From NCBI GenBank assembly GCA_022360015.1, contig JAKSDQ010000152.1:94797-158796 (forward strand): a stretch of DNA of 64,000 nucleotides, given 5' to 3'. The notes beneath the pieces are model-generated. The model was not told the origin of the DNA and made no database searches. It saw only the letters and a list, made by a program, of their open reading frames with translations. Origin of the DNA: Cytophagales bacterium (GTDB lineage Bacteria; Bacteroidota; Bacteroidia; Cytophagales; Cyclobacteriaceae). A program made the translations under genes and the position numbers. Below are positions 45,126 to 54,718 of this stretch, piece by piece; position 1 is the first letter of the stretch; the number at the start of each line of letters is the position of its first letter.

Positions 45126-46334
45126 CTATCGCAATTTTGTGTTAATTTTAATTTCGGCATGCAAGGTTTTATGTACCGGGCAGCGATCGGCTATTTCCAT
45201 AAGCCTGACTTTTTGTTGATCATCCAATGGGCCTTCCAGTTCGATTTCACGATCGATGTGATCGATATAACCATCCTTGGTTTCGCAAGCTTCACAATCC
45301 TGACTATGAACTTTAGCATGTTCCAAATGTACCCTTGCCCTTTCAAGTGGCCAGTTTTTCCTTTCGGCATACATGCGAAGTGTCATGCTGGTGCAGGCGC
45401 CCAGGGCTGCCAACAGATAGCCGTAGGGAGTGGGGCCTAAATCCTTGCCGCCTACCGAAGTAGGCTCATCAGCCAGAAGATGATGTTTTCCTGCCTTAAT
45501 TTGAGTAGTAAAACCATCTTCCCCCGTTTCTGTCACCACCTGTTTTTCGGTCTCCAACTCCGAAGCGGGTTCCGGGATCATGTACCGGCTGCTCCATGAA
45601 GCAATCACTTGTCCTACGTATATAGAGTCATCTTTATTGGTTAGCAAGTGATCGGCCCCATCCAATGAAATGAAGCTTTTAGGATGTCTGGCCGCCTGAT
45701 AGATTTCTGCCGCGTTGTCGATGCCCACGGTGGCATCCTGGGGTGAATGGAGCACGAGCAGTGCCTTATCCAGGTTATTTATAATCTCCTGCATGTTGCG
45801 GTCTTCAAGATCTTCTAAAAACTGTTTTTTGATTTTAAACGGTCTCCCTGCCAGCAGTACGGTGGCTTCGCCGGTTTCCTTTATTTCTTCGATATTATTT
45901 TTCAGCAGATGTTGAACATGAGGAGGATTTGACGGGGCCCCTACCGTAACCACTGCTTTTACAAACGGCAATTTAGATGCCGCCTGTAGTACTGCGGCAC
46001 CGCCCAAAGAGTGGCCAATAACGATTTGTGGTGGCTGGTAATTGTCAGCCAGATAATTGGCGCCCTGTACCAGGTCATCGACGTTACTGGAAAAATTGGT
46101 ATCCGAAAACTCACCTTCACTTTCGCCTAAACCGGTAAAATCGAATCGCAGCACAGCTACTCCGCTTGCGGTCAGCGCCCGGCTTATATTGGTAACGGCT
46201 ATAAGGTTTTTATTACAGGTAAAGCAATGGGCAAACAAGGCAAAGGCCTTTGGTTTTCGCTCCGGAGGCAGCTCCAGTTTTGCTGATAACAGGTGCCCCG
46301 TTTTGTTTTCGAATTGTAGTTTTATGGTTTTCAT
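45126..46334 (-). CDS. Alpha/beta hydrolase - OsmC fusion protein
   Basis: Two-domain protein of 402 residues. The N-terminal alpha/beta hydrolase (about 1-255) has the nucleophile elbow GHSLGGAAVL (Ser near 110), HSPQDATVGI (acid) and GADHLLTNK (His). The C-terminal OsmC/Ohr domain (about 265-400) contains the two redox cysteines: one in LLAALGACTSMTLRMYAE and one in DRCPVHKTL. OsmC proteins reduce organic hydroperoxides; the fused hydrolase may free the substrate, for example from fatty-acid esters (inference). Monocistronic. Confidence 0.92.
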   Translation of the reverse strand: MKTIKLQFENKTGHLLSAKLELPPERKPKAFALFAHCFTCNKNLIAVTNISRALTASGVAVLRFDFTGLGESEGEFSDTNFSSNVDDLVQGANYLADNYQPPQIVIGHSLGGAAVLQAASKLPFVKAVVTVGAPSNPPHVQHLLKNNIEEIKETGEATVLLAGRPFKIKKQFLEDLEDRNMQEIINNLDKALLVLHSPQDATVGIDNAAEIYQAARHPKSFISLDGADHLLTNKDDSIYVGQVIASWSSRYMIPEPASELETEKQVVTETGEDGFTTQIKAGKHHLLADEPTSVGGKDLGPTPYGYLLAALGACTSMTLRMYAERKNWPLERARVHLEHAKVHSQDCEACETKDGYIDHIDREIELEGPLDDQQKVRLMEIADRCPVHKTLHAEIKINTKLR

Positions 46335-46619
46335 GGCATTGATTAAATCCTATGGATAATGTACGAGATGTTTTGGCCAAATTATACAAAAGAAATCACT
46401 TTTCAATCATTTGGCTTCTATCTGTACAGGCTATTTACCTGGAGTCAATACGAATAATACCTTGTGCCGGTAGGTTTTGAATGAGGTTATGTTGCCAAAT
46501 GTCAGGAAGCTTACAAACGGTTATATAAAAAACCCTTTTCTTCGGAACAATGTAAGGATCAAATGATGTTGATTTAAATAGTTACATAGCTTCAAAAGCT
46601 AATTTATTGTTTGGGTGAA

Positions 46620-46648
46620 AAGGGGTTTCTCTGAAATCCCTTTTTTTT
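46620..46648 (+). terminator. Orphan intrinsic terminator (possible sRNA 3' end)
   Basis: AAGGGGTTTC (46620-46629), loop TCT, GAAATCCCTT (46633-46642) with one G-T pair, then a run of eight T. No plus-strand gene lies upstream within 1.4 kb (the gene on the left is on the minus strand). Confidence 0.75.
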
Positions 46649-46655
46649 ATAACCC

Positions 46656-46747
46656 CTTAGTGCCTCTTTGTGTCTTGGTGCCTTGGTGGTGAAAAATGGT
46701 TAACCACAAAGACACGGAGGCACTAAGAGACACAAAGAGGCACTGAG
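46656..46747. repeat. Palindromic repeat element B, copy 2
   Basis: Left arm CTTAGTGCCTCTTTGTGTCT (46656-46675) matches the reverse complement of 46728-46747 with one mismatch; an inner GAGGCACTAAG (46717-46727) also pairs with the left end. The centre TGGTGGTGAAAAATGGTTAA corresponds to the centre of copy 1 (29687-29740). Confidence 0.8.
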
Positions 46748-46847
46748 AATTGGGATAATTTTAGTGATTTGTCGGCTACCCTACAAAATCTTATCGAACC
46801 TGCCGCTTTAATTGCGTATAATAATGTTAAGATTCCAGCATGAATCT

Positions 46848-46881
46848 GTGATACTTTCGTGATACTTAACCCGTAAATTTG
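46848..46881 (+). promoter_or_regulatory. Direct repeats and -7 element before the response regulator gene
   Basis: GTGATACTT occurs at 46848-46856 and again at 46859-46867, an 11-bp period typical of OmpR/PhoB-type sites. TAAATTTG at 46874-46881 fits the -7 consensus. The start codon is only 7 nt further on, so the transcript may be nearly leaderless. Confidence 0.6.
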
Positions 46882-46888
46882 ATTCAAA

Positions 46889-47602
46889 ATGTTTAAGATG
46901 AAGAAGATCTTGGTCATAGAAGACGATCAAAACATCGGTGAATTATTAAATATTCATTTGCATGACAATCTTTTCCATCCGACGATCGTGAATAATGGCT
47001 ATGAGGGGTTTAAAATAGCGTCGACCGGGAATTTTGATCTGATCATTCTTGATTTAATGCTCCCCGATATGAATGGCCTGGAGATTTGCCGCCAGCTCAG
47101 GGCTATGCGAAAGCTTACACCGATATTGATGCTGACTGCCAAAAGTGAAGAAATAGATAAGGTGCTGGGCCTGGAGTCAGGCGCTGATGATTATCTTACC
47201 AAGCCTTTTAGTATCAGGGAATTGATAGCCAGGGTAAAGGCCATCTTCAGAAGAATGGAATCAATGAGTGACCCAATGTCAGATGAAGAGGATCAGCAAC
47301 TGCAGTTTACCAACCTTTCCATCGATCTTACCAAAAGGACAGTGACCATTGATGAGCAGCGGGTGGCTCTGACACCCAAGGAATTTGAGTTGTTGGTTCT
47401 GTTGGCTAAAAACCCCGGCAGAACTTACAGCCGTGCCAGCATTCTTAACAAAGTCTGGGGCTATGAATTTTCCGGGTACGACCATACTGTAAATTCTCAT
47501 ATCAACCGCTTGCGTGCAAAAATAGAGTCCGACCTGTCAAATCCGAGATTTGTTTTAACCTCTTGGGGTGTGGGATATCGCTTTGCGGATGATATATATT
47601 AA
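46889..47602 (+). CDS. OmpR/PhoB-family response regulator
   Basis: Two-component regulator of 237 residues (Met4 at 46898 is the likelier start, giving MKKILVIEDDQNIGEL). The receiver domain has the acidic pair at residues 12-13, phosphoacceptor Asp55 in LIILDLMLPDMNG, Thr in MLTAKSEE and Lys in YLTKPFS. The C-terminal winged helix (about 138-235) has LTPKEFELLVLLAKNPGRTY, VWGYEF and GVGYRF. The kinase gene follows after 14 nt. Repeats of GTGATACTT upstream suggest autoregulation. Confidence 0.95.
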   Translation: MFKMKKILVIEDDQNIGELLNIHLHDNLFHPTIVNNGYEGFKIASTGNFDLIILDLMLPDMNGLEICRQLRAMRKLTPILMLTAKSEEIDKVLGLESGADDYLTKPFSIRELIARVKAIFRRMESMSDPMSDEEDQQLQFTNLSIDLTKRTVTIDEQRVALTPKEFELLVLLAKNPGRTYSRASILNKVWGYEFSGYDHTVNSHINRLRAKIESDLSNPRFVLTSWGVGYRFADDIY

Positions 47603-47616
47603 TAGCCTTTTCGCCC

Positions 47617-49083
47617 ATGAAAAATCGAATATTCAGTAGCCTGTATTGGAGAATTTCTGCCGTATTTCTTCTCATTCTCATATTGCTAAGCAGTATTTTT
47701 ATTTACATTTCTGTACAATCAGCCAGTAAATATTCACAGGAAGTCAATCAAAGGCTGAATGGCCATATTGCCGCGCACATTGAGAAAGAGGTGGGACCTT
47801 TTCTTGACGGAGGGATCAGCGAGGAAAAAGTGGGGGACATTATGCATGCCATGATGGCCGTTAACCCGAGCATTGAAGTATATCTGCTCAATACAAAAGG
47901 GGAAATCCTCAAATATGTGGCCCCTTATAAAAAAGTAAAATTATCCAGGGTTTCTCTGGAGCCGATCATCGATTTTATTAACAGCAATGGTGAATTATTC
48001 ATTCTGGGCGATGACCCCAGAAATCCTGGCAGGCAGAAAGTATTTTCGGCTACCAGGGTAATGGAAAACGAGGTATTGCTGGGCTATGTGTACGTAGTAC
48101 TGGCCAGCGAGGAGTACGAAACTACCAGCCAAATGTTGTTTGACAGCTATATTCTGCAGTTAGGGACGTCATCCATGGTGATTGCTTTGGTGGCGGCAGC
48201 AATTGTAGGGTTACTGGCTATCCGGATCATTACGAAAAACCTTAACAGGGTGATTCAAATTGTCAACCGGTTTAAAAACGGGGACTATAGCGCCCGGATT
48301 AATCTAAAGTCAGGGGGTGAATTAAAAATGCTGAGTGAAACCTTCAATGAAATGGCAGATACCACTGTAAAAAATATCGAAGGGCTAAAGGGGTTGGAAA
48401 GACTGCGAAGGGAGCTGCTGGCCAACGTATCTCATGACCTGAGAACACCCATAACCTCCATCTATGGATACGCCGAAACTTTACTTTTGAAGACCAAAGA
48501 AAATAACTCCGATGAGCAGCAGCGCTACCTTAATATCATCCTGCAAAACACGGAAAAACTCAAAAATCTTGTAGACGAGTTGTTTGAGTTTTCAAAGCTG
48601 GAAGCAAAACAGGTCAAGCTTAATCCGGAACCATTCTCCATCGTAGAGTTGGTGCAGGATGTAACTGCTAAATACAAAATCCTTGCTGACAAGAAAAACA
48701 TAGCCATTGCCACAATTCTGCCTGATGATTTACCCCTTATATACGCTGATATTGCTCTGGTAGACCGTGCCATTCAAAACCTGGTTGACAATGCGATAAA
48801 ATACACCAAGGAGGGTGGCAAAATCAGTTTTGAATTCAGAAAAGTTGAGAATGCTGTTCAGGTAAACATCAAAGATACCGGCTGTGGCATACCCGAGGAT
48901 GATCTTCCCTTGATTTTTGATCGTTATCATAAAGGTACTAATAACAAAGAGGCATCGATAGGCTTTGGCCTCGGCCTGGCAATTGTCAAGAAAATCATGG
49001 AACTCCACCACTCCATTATTTCCGTTAAAAGCAAGATAAATGAAGGCACTACCTTTTCTTTTAACCTGCCTCTCTACACTTAG
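47617..49083 (+). CDS. Membrane sensor histidine kinase with HAMP domain
   Basis: Sensor of 488 residues. TM1 about 13-32, periplasmic/extracellular domain about 33-185 (cache-like, with INSNGELFILGDDPR), TM2 about 186-206, HAMP domain, then HisKA with His273 in ANVSHDLRTPITS and HATPase_c with N-box NLVDNAIKYTKEGG, G1 DTGCGIPEDD and G2 GFGLGLAIVKK. It is the cognate partner of the preceding response regulator. Ligand unknown. Confidence 0.94.
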   Translation: MKNRIFSSLYWRISAVFLLILILLSSIFIYISVQSASKYSQEVNQRLNGHIAAHIEKEVGPFLDGGISEEKVGDIMHAMMAVNPSIEVYLLNTKGEILKYVAPYKKVKLSRVSLEPIIDFINSNGELFILGDDPRNPGRQKVFSATRVMENEVLLGYVYVVLASEEYETTSQMLFDSYILQLGTSSMVIALVAAAIVGLLAIRIITKNLNRVIQIVNRFKNGDYSARINLKSGGELKMLSETFNEMADTTVKNIEGLKGLERLRRELLANVSHDLRTPITSIYGYAETLLLKTKENNSDEQQRYLNIILQNTEKLKNLVDELFEFSKLEAKQVKLNPEPFSIVELVQDVTAKYKILADKKNIAIATILPDDLPLIYADIALVDRAIQNLVDNAIKYTKEGGKISFEFRKVENAVQVNIKDTGCGIPEDDLPLIFDRYHKGTNNKEASIGFGLGLAIVKKIMELHHSIISVKSKINEGTTFSFNLPLYT

Positions 49084-49587
49084 TTGTTGTGGTGGGAAGA
49101 AAAGTTTATTGCCCGTATAAAAAAGTAAGGTTTCGGAAAAATTTTCATCAAAATCCCGGTTTTTATCCGATAAGTTACTGTTCGAAAGTCTCGATCCGAT
49201 TCGTTTAGATGCAATAACTGCCAAAGGATTCGGGAATACTCAGTGTATAATTTCACTTATATTAAATATTATATTTCAAATAATAAGGGGCTTTTACCGG
49301 CTTTTTACCTATATGTCAAGTAGCTTAAAATCTTAAAGTTACCACTGGCATTTTATAGCTTTTTGTCTGATCCTTTTAACCGGTTATTATCGATTTTGTC
49401 AGGGGACTCATTTTGAAAAATGATAGCAAATTGGGAAGTTCCTCCCACTTTGGGATTACAAATCCAACTTGGGAAACGACAAGGTTTAAATAGTAGTCAA
49501 ACATTACCTGGCAAGGGAAAGCCAAAGTTGCTCCCGGAAAACAAGTAGTAAACGATTATCTTTCATCTTTTTTAAAAATAGAGGAAG
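49084..49587. other. Intergenic region without recognised gene
   Basis: About 500 nt. A short hairpin GGATT-ACA-AATCC (49453-49465) is flanked by CCCAC/CTTGGG-type near repeats and could be an operator for the next gene. No ORF, RNA or terminator was recognised. Confidence 0.5.
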
Positions 49588-52500
49588 TTGAGATTCACAT
49601 TTGGCCGGACATATACCTTTTTTTTGATTTTGCTGACCTTAAACTCCTATGGTCAGCAAGGTAATTTAAATTTCAAAAGTCTTACTCTGGACGATGGGCT
49701 GTCCCAAAGTACAATCAATTGTATTTTACAGGACAGAAAAGGATTTATTTGGATCGGCACCAGGGGAGGACTCAACCGTTATGATGGTACTTCTTTCAGG
49801 GTTTTTTTACATAATCCTTCAGACTCGACCTCTATTTCCAACAACATCATCTATTCCCTGTACGAAGATAAAAACGGACTAATCTGGGTAGGTACACAAG
49901 AGGGTTTAAGCATTTTCGATCATTCCACCCAGGCTTTTACGGTCTTTAAGAAAAGCAGCCCGCCAGGGAAAGGTCTTAGTCACAATACCGTGAAATCAAT
50001 TACCGGGGATTCTGAAGGCAATTACTGGATAGCCACCAACGGTGGGGGCCTTAATAAGATTACCCTGAAAGAGGGGGGCGGATTATTCATGGAAAGTGCT
50101 GAGATTACGCATTACAGGCATAAAGCCGAGCATGAACAAAGTCTGGGCAGCGACTATCTGACTGCGGTGTTGTGCGATAGAAATGGTTATCTTTGGGTAG
50201 GAACCCGCGAAAATGGACTGAACAAATTTGATCCGAAAACAAGTTTTACCCTGCATTACCGGCAAGAGGAAAAATACGGTATCTCAGATAACAGAGTCAA
50301 CACTTTGTACCAGGACAGGCAAGGTGACGTATGGGTAGGAACCCAGGATGGCCTTACCAGAATCAGGGCAAAAACCACCGCCAAAGGGTTTCGCAAAAAC
50401 GAACGCATATACCGCTACCTGCATAATGAAAAGTATCGACATTCCATCAGTAATAACTCTGTGTTGAGCATCGTACAAGGGGCATCCGGGCTGATCTGGA
50501 TTGGCACCGAAGGAGGAGGTTTGAACAAATTCGACAAAAGGAACGGGCTATTCACCCATTATAAAAACGATGTAAACAACCCGAATTCCATGATCAGCAA
50601 TAATGTTCGTTGCATTTACGACGATGTAGTAGGCATGTTATGGGTAGGAACCAATGCCGGAATCAGCCAGTTGGGTAGCCAGAGAAAAAGGTTTAAGACC
50701 TACCAGCGTGACGGATTGAGTGCCAATACGCTGAGCAGTAATTACGTGCAGGCGCTTTACAAAGAAAGAAATGGTATTACCTGGATAGGTACGGCAGATG
50801 GTGGCCTTAACCGGTTTAATACAAGAACAGGCAGGATCACACATTACACAACCTCCGGCATTTATGACTCCGGTGTAAAGAGAGTGGTAAAAAAACCGGG
50901 ACCTTCTAAAAAGAAGAAGAAAAGAAGAAGAAAAAAGAAAAAGACTGCTGAAAAGCCATTTATCCCTCCCAAAAACCTGAGTGATATGCGGGTGCTGGCC
51001 ATTCACCGTGATGTACGCAATACACTTTGGGTAGGCACCGGGGGTGGAGGGCTCAACAAGCTGGATTTGAGAACAGAGCGGTTTGAACACTATAAGGCGA
51101 ATATAGCAAATCCCGACAGTTTGAGTCATAACACCATCGGGGTAATCTTTGAAGACAGAAAAGGAATAATCTGGTTAGGTACCGAAGGAGGTGGGTTGAA
51201 CAGGTTTAACCGCAAAAAGTTCAAAAGATACCTGAGGGAGCCAGACAACCCGAATAGCCTGACGAGCAACGACATACGGGCCATTGCACAGGATAAAAGC
51301 GGGAAGCTGTGGCTGGGTACGTACGGTGGAGGATTGAATGTATTTGATCCCAGGAAAGAAGAATTTAAGGCATTTTTAAAGCAAAAAGGCAAACAAAAGG
51401 GTTTGAGCAGTAACATTGTATTTTGCCTGCGCTTCGATAAGACCGGGGTTCTCTGGATAGGAACCAGTGGGGGCTTAAACAAATACGATATTGAAAAAGA
51501 CCAGTTTACGGCATACTCGACCAACGATGGACTACCCAACAATTTAATTTACGGCATACTGGACGATGGCAAGGGTAATCTTTGGTTAAGCACCAACAAA
51601 GGACTGTCGAGGTTTAACATTAAAACGGAGGAGTTCAACAACTATGATAGAAAAGATGGCTTACAAAGCAATGAGTTTATCCCCGGGGCATTTTCCAAGA
51701 GTAAAAACGGGGAGATGCTGTTTGGAGGGATCAATGGTTACAATAGCTTTTACCCGGCAAGTGTAAAGGACAATCAGCATATACCCCGGGTAGTTATCAC
51801 TGATTTTAAAATATTTAATAAACCGGTAACTTTTCAGACTGAGGACTCCCCTTTAAACAAAGATATTTCAGAAACCACGGAAATAACCCTGACCCATAAA
51901 CATGCGGTCTTTTCCTTTGATTTTGTGGCACTGAATTTTACCAACGCGGAAAAAAACAGGTATGCTTACAAAATGGAGAATTTTGATCCGGATTGGAACT
52001 ATATCGGAAACAGAACCTATGCCAATTACACCAACCTGGCACCGGGTGAATATGTATTCAGGGTCAAAGCTTCCAACAACGATGGTATATGGAACGAAGA
52101 AGGTACCTCTATTAAAATCAGAATCCTTCCCCCTTTTTGGGAGACGTGGTGGTTCAAAGTATTAATATTTTTCATATTTCTGTTTCTGGGTTTTTTGCTT
52201 TATAAGTTAAGGGTTAAAAGAATTGAATATAAAAAAGAGATGTTGGAAAAAGAAGTAGCTGTTCGCACAGCGCAGGTAGTAAGCCAACGTGATGAACTGG
52301 ACAAAAGAAGAAAAACCCTGGAAAAACAGAAAAAGGAAATAGAGAAACAAAATCACCTGCTGGCCGAAAAGACCGAAGAAATCCTTACCCAAAGAAACAA
52401 TATCGAAGAAAAAAATAAGCAATTGGAAAAGGCATGGGATGAAGTTTTAAAGGCTAATAATGAATTAAAAAAAGTCAATACCAGTTTGGAGGAAAAAGTA

Positions 52501-53244
52501 GAGGAAAGAACTTCAAAACTCCGGGATGCCATCAAAGAACTGGTCAAATCAAATCAGGAGTTGGACACATTCCTATACCGGGCCTCACACGATCTGAAGG
52601 GCCCAATTACCCGCTTGTTGGGATTAACTCAATTGGCCAAGCTCGACAATAACAACAGCCAAGAAATTGATTACATCGATGTCATCGAAATGTCCTCGAT
52701 TGACATGAACAAAACATTGAACAAGCTGATTCACATACATTCCATAAATACCCAACCGGTTAATAACGATACGGTGGATATCAAAGCGCTGTTTGACAAA
52801 ATTATCAAACCTTATGAGATACAGATCAAAGAATCCAAAATTAAAATTGAGCTGAATTTTCAGATGGCCCATTCCGTTGTATGTGATGAAAGCTTGCTGA
52901 AAATAATTATTGAAAACCTGCTGGAAAATGCTATCATCTTCAAAAGCGTTACCAAACCACGCATTATACTGAGCCTGGCTTCTGATAAGAACAAAATAGT
53001 GATGAAAATGGAAGACAATGGTTTGGGTATAGATAATGAGTATAAAAGTAAAATTTTCCAGATGTTTTTCAGAGGCTCTGAAATCTCTCAGGGCAACGGC
53101 CTTGGGCTATACCTGGTAAAAAAGGCAATCGACAAACTGGGGGGTAAAATTGAAGTAGATAGTGAAGAAGGTAAATTTACCTCTTTCAGTGTATCCATTC
53201 CAAAACAGAAAGCCCTCTCCAAAGTTCCTGCCCATATTGTTTAA
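49588..53244 (+). CDS. Beta-propeller sensor histidine kinase (HTCS-like, no output domain)
   Basis: Sensor of 1218 residues, TTG start, signal peptide ending at SYGQQ. Fourteen two-component-propeller repeats of the type RKGFIWIGTRGGLNRYDG fill residues about 30-730, giving two seven-bladed propellers outside the inner membrane. A Y_Y_Y domain follows (about 735-850), one TM (VLIFFIFLFLGFLLYKL), a coiled coil, HisKA with His1001 (RASHDLKGPITRL) and HATPase_c (NLLENAIIF, DNGLGID, GNGLGLYLVKKA). Unlike classic HTCS proteins it has no receiver or AraC domain. An odd Lys/Arg-rich insert sits near residues 431-455. Confidence 0.94.
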   Translation: MRFTFGRTYTFFLILLTLNSYGQQGNLNFKSLTLDDGLSQSTINCILQDRKGFIWIGTRGGLNRYDGTSFRVFLHNPSDSTSISNNIIYSLYEDKNGLIWVGTQEGLSIFDHSTQAFTVFKKSSPPGKGLSHNTVKSITGDSEGNYWIATNGGGLNKITLKEGGGLFMESAEITHYRHKAEHEQSLGSDYLTAVLCDRNGYLWVGTRENGLNKFDPKTSFTLHYRQEEKYGISDNRVNTLYQDRQGDVWVGTQDGLTRIRAKTTAKGFRKNERIYRYLHNEKYRHSISNNSVLSIVQGASGLIWIGTEGGGLNKFDKRNGLFTHYKNDVNNPNSMISNNVRCIYDDVVGMLWVGTNAGISQLGSQRKRFKTYQRDGLSANTLSSNYVQALYKERNGITWIGTADGGLNRFNTRTGRITHYTTSGIYDSGVKRVVKKPGPSKKKKKRRRKKKKTAEKPFIPPKNLSDMRVLAIHRDVRNTLWVGTGGGGLNKLDLRTERFEHYKANIANPDSLSHNTIGVIFEDRKGIIWLGTEGGGLNRFNRKKFKRYLREPDNPNSLTSNDIRAIAQDKSGKLWLGTYGGGLNVFDPRKEEFKAFLKQKGKQKGLSSNIVFCLRFDKTGVLWIGTSGGLNKYDIEKDQFTAYSTNDGLPNNLIYGILDDGKGNLWLSTNKGLSRFNIKTEEFNNYDRKDGLQSNEFIPGAFSKSKNGEMLFGGINGYNSFYPASVKDNQHIPRVVITDFKIFNKPVTFQTEDSPLNKDISETTEITLTHKHAVFSFDFVALNFTNAEKNRYAYKMENFDPDWNYIGNRTYANYTNLAPGEYVFRVKASNNDGIWNEEGTSIKIRILPPFWETWWFKVLIFFIFLFLGFLLYKLRVKRIEYKKEMLEKEVAVRTAQVVSQRDELDKRRKTLEKQKKEIEKQNHLLAEKTEEILTQRNNIEEKNKQLEKAWDEVLKANNELKKVNTSLEEKVEERTSKLRDAIKELVKSNQELDTFLYRASHDLKGPITRLLGLTQLAKLDNNNSQEIDYIDVIEMSSIDMNKTLNKLIHIHSINTQPVNNDTVDIKALFDKIIKPYEIQIKESKIKIELNFQMAHSVVCDESLLKIIIENLLENAIIFKSVTKPRIILSLASDKNKIVMKMEDNGLGIDNEYKSKIFQMFFRGSEISQGNGLGLYLVKKAIDKLGGKIEVDSEEGKFTSFSVSIPKQKALSKVPAHIV

Positions 53245-53372
53245 TATCCGCAGATAATTGCGCTTCTGTCAATATATTCGGTTAAGTTTGTATTATTATT
53301 ATTGATCTGTAGCCTACGTTTGAGCTGTGGGTATTGGTGAGCGGGTTGCTTTGGATATAATGGATAAAAACG

Positions 53373-54548
53373 ATGAGATATAATATATTATATGTTGATG
53401 ATGAGCGCAACAACATCATTGTTTTTAAAAACACTTTTTTCAGGCATTACAATATTTTTACGGCATTGTCAGGTGAAGAAGGCCTGGAAATTATCAAAAA
53501 TAATGAAATTCACCTGGTCATAACCGACCAGAAAATGGCGGGGATGTCGGGGGTTGAATTTCTTGAAAATGTAGTGGAAAGCCACCCCGATACCATCCGT
53601 ATGATTCTTACAGCCTTCAGCGACATTGATTTTATTATGCGGGCCATAAATACCTGTGGCATTTATCAGTACATTTTAAAGCCCTGGGATTCCCGTGAAT
53701 TAAAAATTATCATTGACAATGCACTTGAAAGCTACGAGCTAAAGAGGAATAATGAGCGATTAATCAGGGACTTAAGAGATGCCAACGACCGCCTGGAAGA
53801 GAAAGTCAAGGAACGGACGGCCGCTCTGGATGAAAAAAATGAGATTTTAAAGAAGACCAATGAAATCAAAGACAAGCTGTTTACCATCATTTCCCACGAT
53901 CTGAGAGTGCCAATGGCATCCTTAAAGGTGCTCATGGAAGTATTGGTACATGCTCAGGATAATATTTCAGGCGATGATTTTAAGCGTTATTCAGGCAAGG
54001 TTCAAACTTATATCCAAAATGTGATGGATTTGCTTGATAACCTGTTGAACTGGTCCCTGTCCCAACTCGGAAACAAAAAAACAGAGATCAAAGAGTTAGC
54101 GCTGCAACCGATTATTGAAAAAAATGTAAAACTCATCCAGATCGCTGCCCTCCGAAAAAACATTGATATCGAGGTGGCAGACATTGAAAAGGATTTTAAA
54201 GTCAAAGGTGATGTAAATATGCTGAATCTTATCTTTAGAAATCTGCTCAGCAATGCCATTAAATTTACCCCTGATAAAGGCCGCGTCAATTTGACAGTTG
54301 AAAAGGTGGATCGGTTAGCCAGAATCGGTATTGCCGATACAGGCATTGGTATCTCTGATGATCAGTTAACAAAATTATTTGAACCGGGTTATTTCAACAC
54401 CAATCCGGGCACAGCCCATGAAAAAGGCACTGGTATCGGGTTAAAGCTGTGCAAGGAGTTTATTGAAAAGCAGAAAGGACAACTGGAAGTGCAAACCGGG
54501 GTCAACCGGGGATCAGTCTTTTATTTCACTTTACCTTTGGCCAATTAA
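53373..54548 (+). CDS. Receiver - histidine kinase protein (cytosolic)
   Basis: Soluble protein of 391 residues. Receiver domain 1-120 with acidic pair at residues 9-10, phosphoacceptor Asp52 in LVITDQKMAGMSG and the RpfG-like ending YQYILKPWDSRELK. A coiled coil (about 125-165) leads to HisKA with His175 (TIISHDLRVPMASL) and HATPase_c (LLSNAIKFTPDKG, DTGIGISDDQ, GTGIGLKLCKEF). There is no TM and no DNA-binding domain. It starts 128 nt after the propeller kinase and may accept its phosphate. Confidence 0.92.
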   Translation: MRYNILYVDDERNNIIVFKNTFFRHYNIFTALSGEEGLEIIKNNEIHLVITDQKMAGMSGVEFLENVVESHPDTIRMILTAFSDIDFIMRAINTCGIYQYILKPWDSRELKIIIDNALESYELKRNNERLIRDLRDANDRLEEKVKERTAALDEKNEILKKTNEIKDKLFTIISHDLRVPMASLKVLMEVLVHAQDNISGDDFKRYSGKVQTYIQNVMDLLDNLLNWSLSQLGNKKTEIKELALQPIIEKNVKLIQIAALRKNIDIEVADIEKDFKVKGDVNMLNLIFRNLLSNAIKFTPDKGRVNLTVEKVDRLARIGIADTGIGISDDQLTKLFEPGYFNTNPGTAHEKGTGIGLKLCKEFIEKQKGQLEVQTGVNRGSVFYFTLPLAN

Positions 54549-54576
54549 TCTAAAATTTCTTGAACATTTTGTTTTT

Positions 54577-54597
54577 TATAACCCAAAGAGGGTTATA
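54577..54597. promoter_or_regulatory. Inverted repeat between the two kinase genes
   Basis: TATAACCC (54577-54584), loop AAAGA, GGGTTATA (54590-54597): perfect eight-base arms. It follows a T-run rather than preceding one on the plus strand, so it is not a standard plus-strand terminator; an operator or mRNA stem is more likely. Confidence 0.45.
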
Positions 54598-54718
54598 ATA
54601 GTGATTTATTATATAATTTTTAACCCAGTTACGGGATTAATTTGTTTACAATAAGTTAAATAATCCTTACATTTAAAATACTGTCAAAATCTAACAGGAG
54701 ATAAATGGGTTTGGATAA

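Larger units (their letters stand above)
46335..46888. other. Intergenic region with orphan terminator, repeat B and an autoregulatory site
   Basis: About 550 nt between divergent genes. The left 280 nt have no recognised gene and end in a plus-strand terminator (46620-46648). Repeat B copy 2 follows, then the regulator's direct repeats and -7 element. The longest ORF in the left part is about 25 codons and unconvincing. Confidence 0.55.

Noticed and set aside
49453..49465. Hairpin in the gap before the propeller kinase as a terminator
   Set aside because: The stem has five pairs and no T-run on either strand; it was kept only as a possible operator.
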